Assembly (NCBI GenBank): GCA_944381635.1 | Contig: CALWLY010000015.1 | Span: forward strand, 21,691-85,690 | Direction: 5' to 3' | From: an uncultured Lachnospiraceae bacterium | GTDB taxonomy: Bacteria > Bacillota > Clostridia > Lachnospirales > Lachnospiraceae | DNA: 64,000 nucleotides | Part shown: positions 8,602 to 17,347 of the stretch, piece by piece | Numbering within the stretch: the first letter of the stretch is position 1 | Layout of the letters: each line of letters starts with the position of its first letter | Translations under genes and position numbers: made by a program | Notes under the pieces: generated by a model | The model's input: the letters and a program-made list of their open reading frames with translations, nothing else | What the model was told of the DNA's origin: nothing | The model's database searches: none

Positions 8602-9510
8602 ATGGAGAAGGGGATGCAGGAGTACCTGAGAGAATTCGGAAACGAGCACCAGTTTCCGCAGGAAGCTATGCTGGTATTGACAGAGGCCTATGAGAAAATA
8701 GTCGCATCCGACCAGGGAAGAAAAGTGTGGGACGGCTGGATGCAGGCCTATGAACAGGATGTAAACATCGATTACAGAAAAGCAATGGAAGAATTAAGGA
8801 AGCAGGCCGGACAGGCGCAGGTTCACGAATACACCTCCGATCTGCTCCTTTTTATGGGATTTTCCCGGTGGACGGAGAAGCTGTACGAAAAAAGAGGGAT
8901 ATCCCGGCAGATTTTTCACGATTCCATGGAAGATTTGAGATGGAAGCTGTGGGAGTGCTGGAATATGTATCACGTATGGGGAAGCTTTGTTGCCTGGTGG
9001 TTTCAGGGATTTTTTGACCTGACCAGATTTACTCTGGGACGGCTGGAATTTGAACTGATTCCCTTTCCGGAAGATTATGAAAAGGCAGGGGAAGGGAGAA
9101 AGAAACCTCTGGGAATGAAACAGGTGGTCAATATGCATATCCCTTCAAGCGGTCCTTTAACTATGCAGGATTGCGAGAAATCTTTTGCACAGGCCCTTAC
9201 CTTTTTCAAGGAAGCGGCAGCCGATGGTCAGATGGGCTTTGTCTGCAGTTCCTGGCTTTTGTATCCGGAAAACAAAAAAATACTTCCCGCATCTTCCAAC
9301 ATTGCAGCCTTTTTGAATCTTTTTGATATTTATCAGGTGAAAGAGGATAAAGAGGGAGGAGATCTTTGGAGGATTTTCGGACAGGAATATGATGGAAATC
9401 CGGAATCTCTGAAAGAGGATACCACTCTTCGCAGGCAGTACAAGAAGTTTTTGCAGGACGGGGGCGTTCCCGGTTACGGCGAGGGTATTTTTTTCATGCG
9501 ACAGGAATAG
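8602..9510 (+). CDS. GNAT-like acyltransferase-domain protein
   Basis: A 302-residue cytoplasmic protein without signal peptide. The N-terminal ~130 residues are helical. The C-terminal half carries FDLTRFTLGRLEFELIPF, NMHIPSSGPL and VCSSWLLYP, motifs I associate with the two-domain NAT_N/GNAT_C acyltransferase family common in Lachnospiraceae. Acceptor and acyl donor are unknown. The start ATG at 8602 follows an AACAGGAGAGAGT ribosome binding site. The last codons and the stop lie inside the hairpin that terminates the gene. Assignment is from remembered family motifs only. Confidence 0.65.
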   Translation: MEKGMQEYLREFGNEHQFPQEAMLVLTEAYEKIVASDQGRKVWDGWMQAYEQDVNIDYRKAMEELRKQAGQAQVHEYTSDLLLFMGFSRWTEKLYEKRGISRQIFHDSMEDLRWKLWECWNMYHVWGSFVAWWFQGFFDLTRFTLGRLEFELIPFPEDYEKAGEGRKKPLGMKQVVNMHIPSSGPLTMQDCEKSFAQALTFFKEAAADGQMGFVCSSWLLYPENKKILPASSNIAAFLNLFDIYQVKEDKEGGDLWRIFGQEYDGNPESLKEDTTLRRQYKKFLQDGGVPGYGEGIFFMRQE

Positions 9511-9533
9511 AACTTTCCTATCGCATGAAAAAG
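9490..9533 (+). terminator. hairpin terminator overlapping the acyltransferase stop
   Basis: Stem TTTTTCATGCGACAGGAA / TTTCCTATCGCATGAAAAA, with the TAG stop codon (9508-9510) in the loop region. Its arms resemble the AT-rich hairpin module of the GACGCTCCGC repeats. Confidence 0.6.
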
Positions 9534-9784
9534 AAGAGAAAACAGGTAAAATTTTGTAAGACTTTCCTGCAAAAAGTTTGTTTTTTTGTAAGCTTTGTGC
9601 TTCCCAAACAGGAAACCCTGAACTATACTAGAGAATATATGCGCAGACAAGCGCATCCGTCAGCCGTTATTTGGAAATTACGACACCGCTATTTATTGCT
9701 TTTGCCAGAAGGAAAGAAGACAAAAAGGAGAGGCGTTCTTTTCCGGAAAGCAAAGGCATGGAAATAGAAACTAGGAGGAGAAAA

Positions 9785-12271
9785 ATGATTACCAAAGCAT
9801 CAATCAAGTTTGACAAGGAATTATTTAAACGAAGTGTCAGATACAACATCAAGACACTGTACAGAAAAACACTGGAAGAAGCTACGCAGCAGCAGATCTT
9901 TCAGGCAGTTTCCTACGCCATCAAAGATGTGATCGTGGATAACTGGATGGCTACACAGAAAGAGTATGACAAACAGGATCCCAAAATGGTGTATTACATG
10001 TCCATGGAATTTTTGATGGGACGTGCTCTGGGCAACAACCTGATCAACCTCTGTGCTTATGACGAAGTGGAGGAGGCGCTGGCAGAACTGGGCGTTGATC
10101 TGAACATGGTAGAAGATCAGGAACCGGATGCAGCGCTGGGAAATGGCGGACTTGGACGTCTGGCAGCCTGCTTTTTGGACTCTCTTGCAACTTTAGGCTA
10201 TGCCGCATACGGCTGCGGCATCCGTTATCGCTATGGTATGTTCAAACAGGAAATCCGTGACGGCTATCAGGTGGAAGTGCCGGATAACTGGCTGGTGGAC
10301 GGCAACCCGTTTGAACTCCGCCGCCCGGAATATGCAAAGGAAGTAAAATTTGGCGGATGGGTAAATGTATATGTGGATGAAAAAGGACGCAGCTGCTTCA
10401 AACAGGAAGGTTATCAGTCTGTAAAGGCGATTCCCTATGACCTGCCGATCGTAGGCTATGGAAACGGAATCGTAAATACTCTGCGTATCTGGGATGCGGA
10501 AGCCGTGGAATGCTTCAGCCTGGATTCCTTTGACAAGGGTGATTACCAGAAAGCCGTAGAGCAGGCCAACCTGGCAAAAAATATTGTGGAAGTTCTCTAC
10601 CCCAACGATAATCACTATGCCGGAAAAGAACTTCGCTTAAAACAGCAGTACTTCTTTATTTCCGCATCTGTACAGGAAGCTGTTGCCAAATACATGAGAA
10701 AACACGACGATATCCGCAAATTCCATGAGAAAGTAACCTTCCAGTTAAACGATACCCATCCTACGGTAGCAGTGGCAGAGCTGATGCGCGTGCTGATGGA
10801 TGATTATGAACTTTCCTGGGATGAGGCATGGAGTGTGACTACAAAGACCTGTGCTTACACAAACCATACAATCATGTCAGAAGCTTTGGAAAAATGGCCT
10901 ATTGAGCTCTTTTCAAGACTGCTTCCCAGAATTTACCAGATTGTGGAGGAGATCAACCGCCGCTTTATCCTTCAGATTCAGCAGAAATATCCGAACAATC
11001 AGGAAAAAATCCGCAAGATGGCAATCATCTACGATGGACAGGTTAAAATGGCTCATCTGGCTATCGCCGCAGGCTATTCTGTAAACGGCGTGGCAAGACT
11101 GCATACGGAAATCTTAAAAAATCAGGAGCTGAAAGACTTCTATGAGATGATGCCTGAGAAATTCAACAACAAGACAAACGGCATTACCCAGAGAAGATTC
11201 CTGCTTCACGGAAATCCGCTGCTGGCTCACTGGGTAAGTGATCATGTGGGAAGCGACTGGATCACAGACCTTCCGAAAATCAGCAAGCTGAAAGTTTATG
11301 CGGATGATGAGAAAGCACAGCAGGAATTTATGAATATCAAATACCAGAACAAAGTGCGTCTGGCAAACTATATTCTGGAGCACAATGGAATCGAAGTGGA
11401 TCCCCGCTCTATTTTCGACGTACAGGTAAAACGTCTGCATGAATACAAACGTCAGCTGTTAAATATTCTGCACATCATGTATCTGTACAACGAACTGAAA
11501 GAACATCCGGATATGGAATTCTATCCGAGAACCTTTATTTTCGGTGCAAAGGCGGCAGCAGGATACCGCAATGCGAAACTGACCATCAAGCTGATCAATT
11601 CCGTTGCAGATGTGGTAAACAATGACCCGGCAATCGGCGGAAAGATCAAAGTGGTATTTATCGAAAATTACCGTGTATCCAATGCAGAATGGATTTTTGC
11701 AGCAGCAGATGTATCCGAGCAGATTTCCACAGCAAGTAAGGAAGCATCAGGAACCGGAAACATGAAGTTTATGCTGAACGGCGCTCTGACACTGGGAACT
11801 ATGGATGGTGCCAACGTGGAGATTGTGGAAGAAGTAGGCGCAGAAAATGCTTTCATTTTCGGACTTTCCTCCGACCAGGTAATCCAGTATGAAAACTACG
11901 GCGGATACAATCCTATGGACATTTTCAATAACGATCCGGATATCCGCAAAGTGCTGATGCAGCTGATCAACGGAACCTATTCTCCTTATGACACAGAACT
12001 GTTCCGCCCGTTATACAATTCTCTGCTCAATACACAGAGCACAGACAAAGCAGACCGCTATTTCATTCTGGCTGATTTCAAAGCTTATGCAAATGCACAG
12101 CGCCAGGTGGAAGCTGCTTACCGCGACGAAAAGAGATGGGCTAAGAGCGCAATCTTAAATACCGCATCCTGTGGCAAATTTACTTCTGACCGTACGATTC
12201 AGGAGTATGTGGATGACATCTGGCATCTGGACAAGGTGGTTCTGCCTCAGAAAGAGCAGCTGACAAAATAA
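9785..12271 (+). CDS. glgP: glycogen/maltodextrin phosphorylase
   Basis: An 828-residue GT35 enzyme that releases glucose-1-phosphate from alpha-1,4-glucans. Visible motifs include DAALGNGGLGRLAACFLDS in the N-terminal part and the PLP-binding segment EASGTGNMKFMLNGA, with the Schiff-base lysine at about residue 661. Length matches bacterial phosphorylases. The ATG at 9785 is preceded by AGGAGGAGAAAA; an in-frame start at 9671 would add 38 residues unlike the family. A debranching enzyme at 45.8-47.9 kb would act on the same polymer, but the genes are not linked. About 270 bp upstream holds no other gene. Confidence 0.95.
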   Translation: MITKASIKFDKELFKRSVRYNIKTLYRKTLEEATQQQIFQAVSYAIKDVIVDNWMATQKEYDKQDPKMVYYMSMEFLMGRALGNNLINLCAYDEVEEALAELGVDLNMVEDQEPDAALGNGGLGRLAACFLDSLATLGYAAYGCGIRYRYGMFKQEIRDGYQVEVPDNWLVDGNPFELRRPEYAKEVKFGGWVNVYVDEKGRSCFKQEGYQSVKAIPYDLPIVGYGNGIVNTLRIWDAEAVECFSLDSFDKGDYQKAVEQANLAKNIVEVLYPNDNHYAGKELRLKQQYFFISASVQEAVAKYMRKHDDIRKFHEKVTFQLNDTHPTVAVAELMRVLMDDYELSWDEAWSVTTKTCAYTNHTIMSEALEKWPIELFSRLLPRIYQIVEEINRRFILQIQQKYPNNQEKIRKMAIIYDGQVKMAHLAIAAGYSVNGVARLHTEILKNQELKDFYEMMPEKFNNKTNGITQRRFLLHGNPLLAHWVSDHVGSDWITDLPKISKLKVYADDEKAQQEFMNIKYQNKVRLANYILEHNGIEVDPRSIFDVQVKRLHEYKRQLLNILHIMYLYNELKEHPDMEFYPRTFIFGAKAAAGYRNAKLTIKLINSVADVVNNDPAIGGKIKVVFIENYRVSNAEWIFAAADVSEQISTASKEASGTGNMKFMLNGALTLGTMDGANVEIVEEVGAENAFIFGLSSDQVIQYENYGGYNPMDIFNNDPDIRKVLMQLINGTYSPYDTELFRPLYNSLLNTQSTDKADRYFILADFKAYANAQRQVEAAYRDEKRWAKSAILNTASCGKFTSDRTIQEYVDDIWHLDKVVLPQKEQLTK

Positions 12272-12304
12272 AAAGATCCGCATAGAAACCGGAACAAAAA
12301 CATG

Positions 12305-12345
12305 ACAGGCCGTCCTGCGAAGAATCATGGGGCAGGGCGGCCTGT
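12305..12345 (+). terminator. terminator between glgP and the AraC gene
   Basis: GC-rich stem ACAGGCCGTCCTGC / GCAGGGCGGCCTGT followed by GTTTGTC. The two flanking genes converge here. Confidence 0.65.
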
Positions 12346-12350
12346 GTTTG

Positions 12351-13250
12351 TCATCTGAGGGAAGGCTCTTCGGAAAGCTTCTTTATGGAAGAAGAGTACT
12401 CCGAAGGAGTCATGCCGGTGATTTTTTTAAATTGTCTGGAAAAATAGTGGATGGAATTGTAGCCGAGACTGTCTGCAATCTGGGTAAAATTCAGATTCTG
12501 GTTTCGGATCATCTGCTTGGCGGCATCCACCCGGATGTGAGAAAAGTAATCGATGACTCCGCAGCCGTTTTTTTCACGGAACAGTTTCTGAAGCTGGGAA
12601 CGGCCGATCAAGTTATCCCGGCAGATCTGTTCAATGGTAAGGTGGGTGTGAAGGTTTTCCTCCAGATACGAAAGAATCTGCTCATAGCGGTCTTTGCCGG
12701 TCTTTTGTTTTACGGAAGAGACAGGTTTTGGGGAAGACCCGGATAGAGCGCGCCGGTACAGCTTTATGAGAAACTGCTCCAGAAGTGTTTTCACCATCTG
12801 CTCGCAGCCGGGAGGAAGCGAGGAGGAAAGCTCCATCTTTTCCACATAAGGATCGTCAAGAGGGCTGGAGAAAAGCTGTTTGGCCTCCTGAATGATAAGA
12901 CCTAACAGTCTTTTTTCATCATCGTTGACAGAAAGGATTTTTTTTGAAAAAAAATCCATGGCAGGAGACTGGCACCGGAAGGAAATGACTACAAGGTTGG
13001 GAGCCACGGTTCCGTTGGAATAGACGGCATGGAATTCATCCGGTCTGTGAAAAATAATTTCATCTTTGTGAAGATTGATGGGCTCTTTTCCGGCCACCAC
13101 ATTGACTTCTCCCTTGTCTACGCACAGAAATTCCCAGAAATCATGGGATTCTCCGGGAAAAGAAAAATCATTCATATATTCGAAATAGTGGATCGTACAG
13201 ATTTCATTTATGGAAATAAACGGGTGCAGAGTGACAAATTCATAGCTCAA
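12351..13250 (-). CDS. AraC-family transcriptional regulator
   Basis: A 299-residue regulator with an N-terminal cupin-like sensing domain (HDFWEFLCVDKGEVNVV, DEIIFHRPDEFHAV) and a C-terminal pair of HTH motifs (LTIEQICRDNLIGRSQLQKLF; FTQIADSLGYNSIHYFSRQFKKITGMTPSEY). The most likely start is a TTG at 13250, because AGGAGGGA sits 7 bp before it. It is divergent from the NahK-like kinase gene, separated by 384 bp, so that gene is a plausible target. The effector is probably a sugar, by analogy. Confidence 0.88.
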   Translation of the reverse strand: MSYEFVTLHPFISINEICTIHYFEYMNDFSFPGESHDFWEFLCVDKGEVNVVAGKEPINLHKDEIIFHRPDEFHAVYSNGTVAPNLVVISFRCQSPAMDFFSKKILSVNDDEKRLLGLIIQEAKQLFSSPLDDPYVEKMELSSSLPPGCEQMVKTLLEQFLIKLYRRALSGSSPKPVSSVKQKTGKDRYEQILSYLEENLHTHLTIEQICRDNLIGRSQLQKLFREKNGCGVIDYFSHIRVDAAKQMIRNQNLNFTQIADSLGYNSIHYFSRQFKKITGMTPSEYSSSIKKLSEEPSLR

Positions 13251-13420
13251 GCAAAATCCCTCCTATTGCATGGTTTCTATTGTCTTAATCATACCAAAAA
13301 AAGACAAGAAAATCATCTGATTTGTCCAAAAAGACGTAAAATATGCAAAATGTGCAGGGTTTTGTCATGAAAGTGCAAACAAAGAAAGAAATCATGCAAA
13401 GATTTCTTGTGCAACAATGT

Positions 13421-13426
13421 TATAAT
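13421..13426 (+). promoter_or_regulatory. -10 element of the kinase gene
   Basis: A perfect TATAAT at 13421-13426 in the divergent intergenic region with no good -35 at the right distance, which is typical of activator-dependent promoters. The divergent AraC protein is the obvious candidate activator (inference). Confidence 0.5.
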
Positions 13427-13460
13427 GGCAATATCAACTGGTGATTGACTCATCCCGTGG

Positions 13461-13484
13461 TGGTGTCTGCAGGGGCAGACACCA
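13461..13484 (+). promoter_or_regulatory. perfect 10-bp hairpin in the kinase leader
   Basis: TGGTGTCTGC / GCAGACACCA with a 4-nt AGGG loop, about 30 nt downstream of the -10 and 150 nt before the start codon. No T run follows, so it is not a simple terminator. It could be an operator or an RNA stem. Confidence 0.5.
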
Positions 13485-13634
13485 AAAACTATTGCCTCGA
13501 AAGGAAACTGCGGCATCTGCAGAAAGAAAACAGACACAAAAGATCTGACAGAAGCGGCAGAACCTCAAACAGCAGAAATTTCCGGCAGGATGCCGGAAGA
13601 AATATCTGCAGAAAATGGAAGGATCTGAGAAGAT

Positions 13635-14750
13635 ATGGAACAGTTAGATACAAACAAAATTAAACAGGACATTGCGTCAAAATTTCAGCTGGAAGGAACA
13701 CTGACAGAAGCTGCTCCCTACGGAAGCGGACATATCAACGATACACTTCGCCTGACCTGCGAACTGCCTCAGGGAGGACATAAGTGCTACATTTTACAGC
13801 GTATGAACGATGATATTTTCAAAGACCCGGATGGACTTATGGAAAATATCATGAATGTTACTTCCTTTTTGAGAAAGAAAATTGCGGAAAACGGAGGAGA
13901 TCCGGAAAGAGAAACTTTGAATGTGATTCCTACCGTGGACGGAAAAAATTATCTGGTAGATGAAAACGGGGATTACTGGAGAACTTACAAGTACATTGAA
14001 GATGCAACAAGCTTTGATACCGTTGAAAAACCGGAAGATTTCTACAACAGTGCGGTTTCTTTTGGAAATTTCCAGAAACTTCTGGCAGATTATCCGGCAG
14101 CTACCCTGCATGAGACCATCCCTAATTTCCACAACACGGTAAGCCGTTTTGCTGATTTCAAAAAGGCTGTGGAGGAAGACGTATGCGGCCGTGCAAAGGA
14201 TGTGCAGAAAGAAATCCAGTTTGTTCTTGACAGAGAGGCAGATACACATATCATCTGCGACGCACTGGAAAAAGGAGAAATCCCGCTGCGTGTAACTCAT
14301 AACGATACAAAATTGAACAACATTATGATCGACAACAAGACAGGAAAAGGTATTTGTGTCATCGACCTGGATACGGTAATGCCGGGTTCAGCGCTGTATG
14401 ATTACGGCGATTCTATCCGCTTCGGCGCAAGCACAGGAGCAGAGGATGAAAAAAATCTGGATCTGATTTCCTGTGATTTAAATCTGTTTGAGATTTATAC
14501 CAAAGGATATATCGAAGGCTGCGGAGGAAGCCTGACAGAAAAAGAGATCCGCATGATGCCCATGGGCGCTAAGCTTATGACACTGGAATGCGGTATGAGA
14601 TTTCTGGCTGATTATCTTCAGGGTGATGTTTACTTTAAGATCCACAGAGAAGAACATAACTTAGACCGCTGCCGCACACAGTTTAAGCTGGTTGCAGATA
14701 TGGAAGCAAAATGGGATACCATGATGCAGATTGTGGAGAAATATATTTAA
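13635..14750 (+). CDS. N-acetylhexosamine 1-kinase-like phosphotransferase
   Basis: A 371-residue APH/choline-kinase-fold enzyme. The catalytic loop HNDTKLNN begins at about residue 222 and the metal-binding IDLDT is near residue 243; GSGHINDT at the N terminus is the nucleotide-binding loop. The overall sequence resembles NahK, which phosphorylates GlcNAc/GalNAc at C1 during use of host glycans such as lacto-N-biose. No lacto-N-biose phosphorylase or epimerase is next to it, so the exact sugar is inferred. Regulation may involve the divergent AraC protein. Confidence 0.8.
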   Translation: MEQLDTNKIKQDIASKFQLEGTLTEAAPYGSGHINDTLRLTCELPQGGHKCYILQRMNDDIFKDPDGLMENIMNVTSFLRKKIAENGGDPERETLNVIPTVDGKNYLVDENGDYWRTYKYIEDATSFDTVEKPEDFYNSAVSFGNFQKLLADYPAATLHETIPNFHNTVSRFADFKKAVEEDVCGRAKDVQKEIQFVLDREADTHIICDALEKGEIPLRVTHNDTKLNNIMIDNKTGKGICVIDLDTVMPGSALYDYGDSIRFGASTGAEDEKNLDLISCDLNLFEIYTKGYIEGCGGSLTEKEIRMMPMGAKLMTLECGMRFLADYLQGDVYFKIHREEHNLDRCRTQFKLVADMEAKWDTMMQIVEKYI

Positions 14751-14830
14751 ACACTGCCAAACAGCGTGAAAAAGTTTTAAAAAGTTAAGGAAAGCAAATC
14801 TTTTGCAGGCAGCAGGATTTGCAGAAGAGA

Positions 14831-14895
14831 GAACGGAAAAAGGGGATGTCTGAAAAGGAAAGGGAGGATTTTTCGGACATTCCCTTTTCTCGTTC
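14831..14895 (+). terminator. long hairpin after the kinase gene
   Basis: Two ~26-nt arms (14831-14856 and 14870-14895) pair almost completely (GAACG..AAAAGGG.ATGTC.GAAAA with its complement). It would close the kinase transcript and precedes the next promoter. Confidence 0.6.
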
Positions 14896-14907
14896 CTTTT
14901 CCGGTGC

Positions 14908-14913
14908 TATAAT
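14908..14913 (+). promoter_or_regulatory. -10 element of the sulfatase-maturase gene
   Basis: TATAAT about 75 bp before the start codon and just after the long hairpin. The -35 region (TTTTCT) is poor, so the call is tentative. Confidence 0.45.
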
Positions 14914-14988
14914 AGCTTCATATAGTTTCCGGTTCTTTGACACCGGCGTGAAAGACAGAATACAGATACAGCGAAGGAGGATTTTGAC

Positions 14989-16113
14989 ATGCCGCCCATC
15001 AATGTGATGATAAAACCGGCTTCGGGACTTTGCAATATGCGCTGCCGCTACTGTTTTTATGCAGACGAGATGAATAAAAGACAGCAGGATTTCTATGGAA
15101 TCATGTCTCTTGAGACGCTGGAACGCGTTATGGAGAAAACACTGACGTTTGCCGAAGGAGAGTGTACCATCGCCTATCAGGGCGGGGAGCCTACCATGGC
15201 CGGGTTGGAATTTTTCCGCAAATCCATAGAGTTTCAGAACAAATACAACAAAAATCACGTTCGTATTCACAATGCACTTCAGACAAACGGCTACGGGATG
15301 AATGAAGAGTGGTGCCGTTTCTTTGCGGAAAATCATTTTCTTGTGGGAATTTCCCTGGACGGAATCAAGGCGACTCATGACCTGTACCGAAAGGACGCCG
15401 CCGGGGAAGACACCTATTTTCGAATATTAAAAGCCATCCATATGCTGGAGGAACACCAGGTGGATTTCAACATTCTGACCGTGGTAAACGCAAAGACGGC
15501 TCCGAAGATCCGGAAAATCTATGAGCAGTATGCCAAATACGGTTTTCACTATCAGCAATATATTGCTTGCCTGGATCCTATCGGAGAGGAACCGGGAAAA
15601 GAGGAATTTTCCCTGACGCCGAAGATATACGGCCAGTTTCTTCTGGATCTGTTTGAACTTTGGGATATTGATCTTCGGAAAGGAAAACAGCCTTATATCC
15701 GCCAATTCGAAAATTATATCGGCATGTTTATGGGCTATATGCCGGAATCCTGCGAGCAGAGAGGCATGTGCAGCATTCAGAACATTGTGGAGGCGGACGG
15801 AAGTGTTTATCCCTGCGATTTTTATGTGTTGGACGAATACCGGATCGGAAATCTGAACACGGATACGTTCGAAGAAATCTATGAGAGACGAAAAGCCATG
15901 GGCTTTATCGAAAGTTCTTTAAATCACAGCGAATCCTGCAAAAACTGCAAATATTTTTCTTTATGCAGGGGAGGCTGCCGCAGAAACAGAGAAAGTTTAG
16001 GCGGGGACGGACAGGCAGACAATTATTTCTGTGAATCCTATCGCATGCTGTTTGACAAATATTACGACAGAATGCGTGAAATTGCCCAAATCTGTCTGGC
16101 TCAGAAAAGGTAA
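14989..16113 (+). CDS. anaerobic sulfatase-maturating enzyme (radical SAM, SPASM)
   Basis: A 374-residue cytoplasmic radical-SAM protein. CNMRCRYC (residues ~15-22) binds the SAM [4Fe-4S] cluster; AYQGGEPT is the SAM-binding GGE motif; the C-terminal SPASM cysteines occur as MCSIQN, YPCDFYVLDEYRIGN and CKNCKYFSLCRGGCRRN...YFC. The family oxidises a Cys or Ser of a sulfatase to formylglycine without oxygen. No sulfatase lies in the window, so its client is elsewhere in the genome. Length matches known anSMEs (~370). The ATG follows AAGGAGG. The downstream TauE/SafE gene may be co-transcribed. Confidence 0.92.
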   Translation: MPPINVMIKPASGLCNMRCRYCFYADEMNKRQQDFYGIMSLETLERVMEKTLTFAEGECTIAYQGGEPTMAGLEFFRKSIEFQNKYNKNHVRIHNALQTNGYGMNEEWCRFFAENHFLVGISLDGIKATHDLYRKDAAGEDTYFRILKAIHMLEEHQVDFNILTVVNAKTAPKIRKIYEQYAKYGFHYQQYIACLDPIGEEPGKEEFSLTPKIYGQFLLDLFELWDIDLRKGKQPYIRQFENYIGMFMGYMPESCEQRGMCSIQNIVEADGSVYPCDFYVLDEYRIGNLNTDTFEEIYERRKAMGFIESSLNHSESCKNCKYFSLCRGGCRRNRESLGGDGQADNYFCESYRMLFDKYYDRMREIAQICLAQKR

Positions 16114-16176
16114 GGCAGGAAGTTTGGGTAAAAAGCAAAGACAAAAGAAATAAGGATTGAAGGGGAAAGAAAGAGT

Positions 16177-16959
16177 ATGGAAATTTTATTTTTTGTTATC
16201 AGTTTTCTGGCATCTGTCATCGGCGTAATCTGCGGCATCGGCGGCGGAGTGGTCATCAAACCGGTGCTGGACGCTTCCGGAATTTTATCGGTCAGCGCCA
16301 TCAGTTTCCTGTCCGGCTGCACGGTGCTTTCCATGAGCTGTTACTCGGTCATCCGTTCCAAGTTAAACAAGGAAGCCGTGATCGATATGAGCATCAGCAC
16401 TTATCTGGGCATCGGCGCCGTCGTAGGAGGAATCGTTGGAAAACAGGCATTTCAGATTGTGAAGGGAATGTTTGAAAACCAGGATACGGTGGGGGCGGTT
16501 CAGGCCATTGTGCTGGCGGTGATCACGATCGGAACACTGATCTATACGATTTTTAAGAAGAAGATCAAAACCCATCATCTTACAAGCAAGATTGTCTGTC
16601 TGCTTATCGGACTGCTTCTGGGAATCATGTCTTCCTTCCTTGGCATCGGAGGAGGCCCGATCAACCTGGTGGTTCTCTATTATTTCTTTTCCATGGAAAC
16701 CAAGGTGGCAGCACAGAATTCCATCTATATCATCTGCCTTTCCCAGATTGCCAGCCTTATCATGACGATTGTGACAGGAACAGTTCCGGATGTGTCACCG
16801 GCGCTTCTTGTGGGAATGATCGTGTGCGGAATTTTGGGAAGCATGGTGGGACGAAAGATCAATTCCAAAATCAGCAGCCAGGTGGTTGATAAACTGTTTA
16901 TGGGACTGATGTGCGTGATTATTTTGATCTGCTGCTATAATATGTACCAGTTTATGTGA
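16177..16959 (+). CDS. TauE/SafE-family sulfite/anion exporter
   Basis: A 260-residue membrane protein with about eight hydrophobic segments in two halves, each starting with the family glycine motif (IGVICGIGGGVVIKP near the start; MSSFLGIGGGPINLV near residue 155). Family members move sulfite, sulfoacetate or related anions. The position 63 bp after the sulfatase maturase is suggestive of sulfur handling but proves nothing. The ATG at 16177 follows GAAGGGGAAAG. Confidence 0.88.
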   Translation: MEILFFVISFLASVIGVICGIGGGVVIKPVLDASGILSVSAISFLSGCTVLSMSCYSVIRSKLNKEAVIDMSISTYLGIGAVVGGIVGKQAFQIVKGMFENQDTVGAVQAIVLAVITIGTLIYTIFKKKIKTHHLTSKIVCLLIGLLLGIMSSFLGIGGGPINLVVLYYFFSMETKVAAQNSIYIICLSQIASLIMTIVTGTVPDVSPALLVGMIVCGILGSMVGRKINSKISSQVVDKLFMGLMCVIILICCYNMYQFM

Positions 16960-17073
16960 CAGAAAAATATTTCAGGGTAAACGTATGCCGGGTACTTTAA
17001 GATAAATGCATGTCAGGTATTTGGGAACTGCCCGGGCGCTTTGCGGCGTGATTCTTTCTGCCGCAGCAAAATC

Positions 17074-17238
17074 GTAACAGTTCAGCCTGCGTCATTCGGA
17101 AAACCACACTGACGTGCTTATTGCGGCTGCGCCGCTGTTTTCCTCATTGACTGGCGCTTAGCTCATCTGCGTATCGGCGGCAGAATTTTTATGCAAGCAT
17201 AAATCCTGCCGCCGATACGCAGATGGCTGAACTGTTAC
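17074..17238 (+). mobile_element. 165-bp MITE, copy 1
   Basis: Bounded by perfect 14-bp inverted repeats GTAACAGTTCAGCC / GGCTGAACTGTTAC and flanked by an 8-bp duplication GCAAAATC (17066-17073 and 17239-17246). It has no coding capacity. An internal palindrome, CATCTGCGTATCGGCGGCAG and its complement, would form a strong hairpin. GTAA ends and 8-bp duplications are characteristic of IS66-family transposition. Other copies are at 25613-25777 and 42625-42789. Confidence 0.85.
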
Positions 17239-17347
17239 GCAAAATCCGTCACAAACCTGCTTGCAAGGAATGAATTTATCCATTATAATCAAAACTAGTT
17301 TACTTTGCTGTAGTGATAAAGCAAAAGGCCGAAAAAGGAGGGCTCTT

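Noticed and set aside
17074..17238. Remnant of an IS with transposase
   Set aside because: The three copies have the same 165-bp length and no coding sequence, so they are MITEs and not decayed IS copies.
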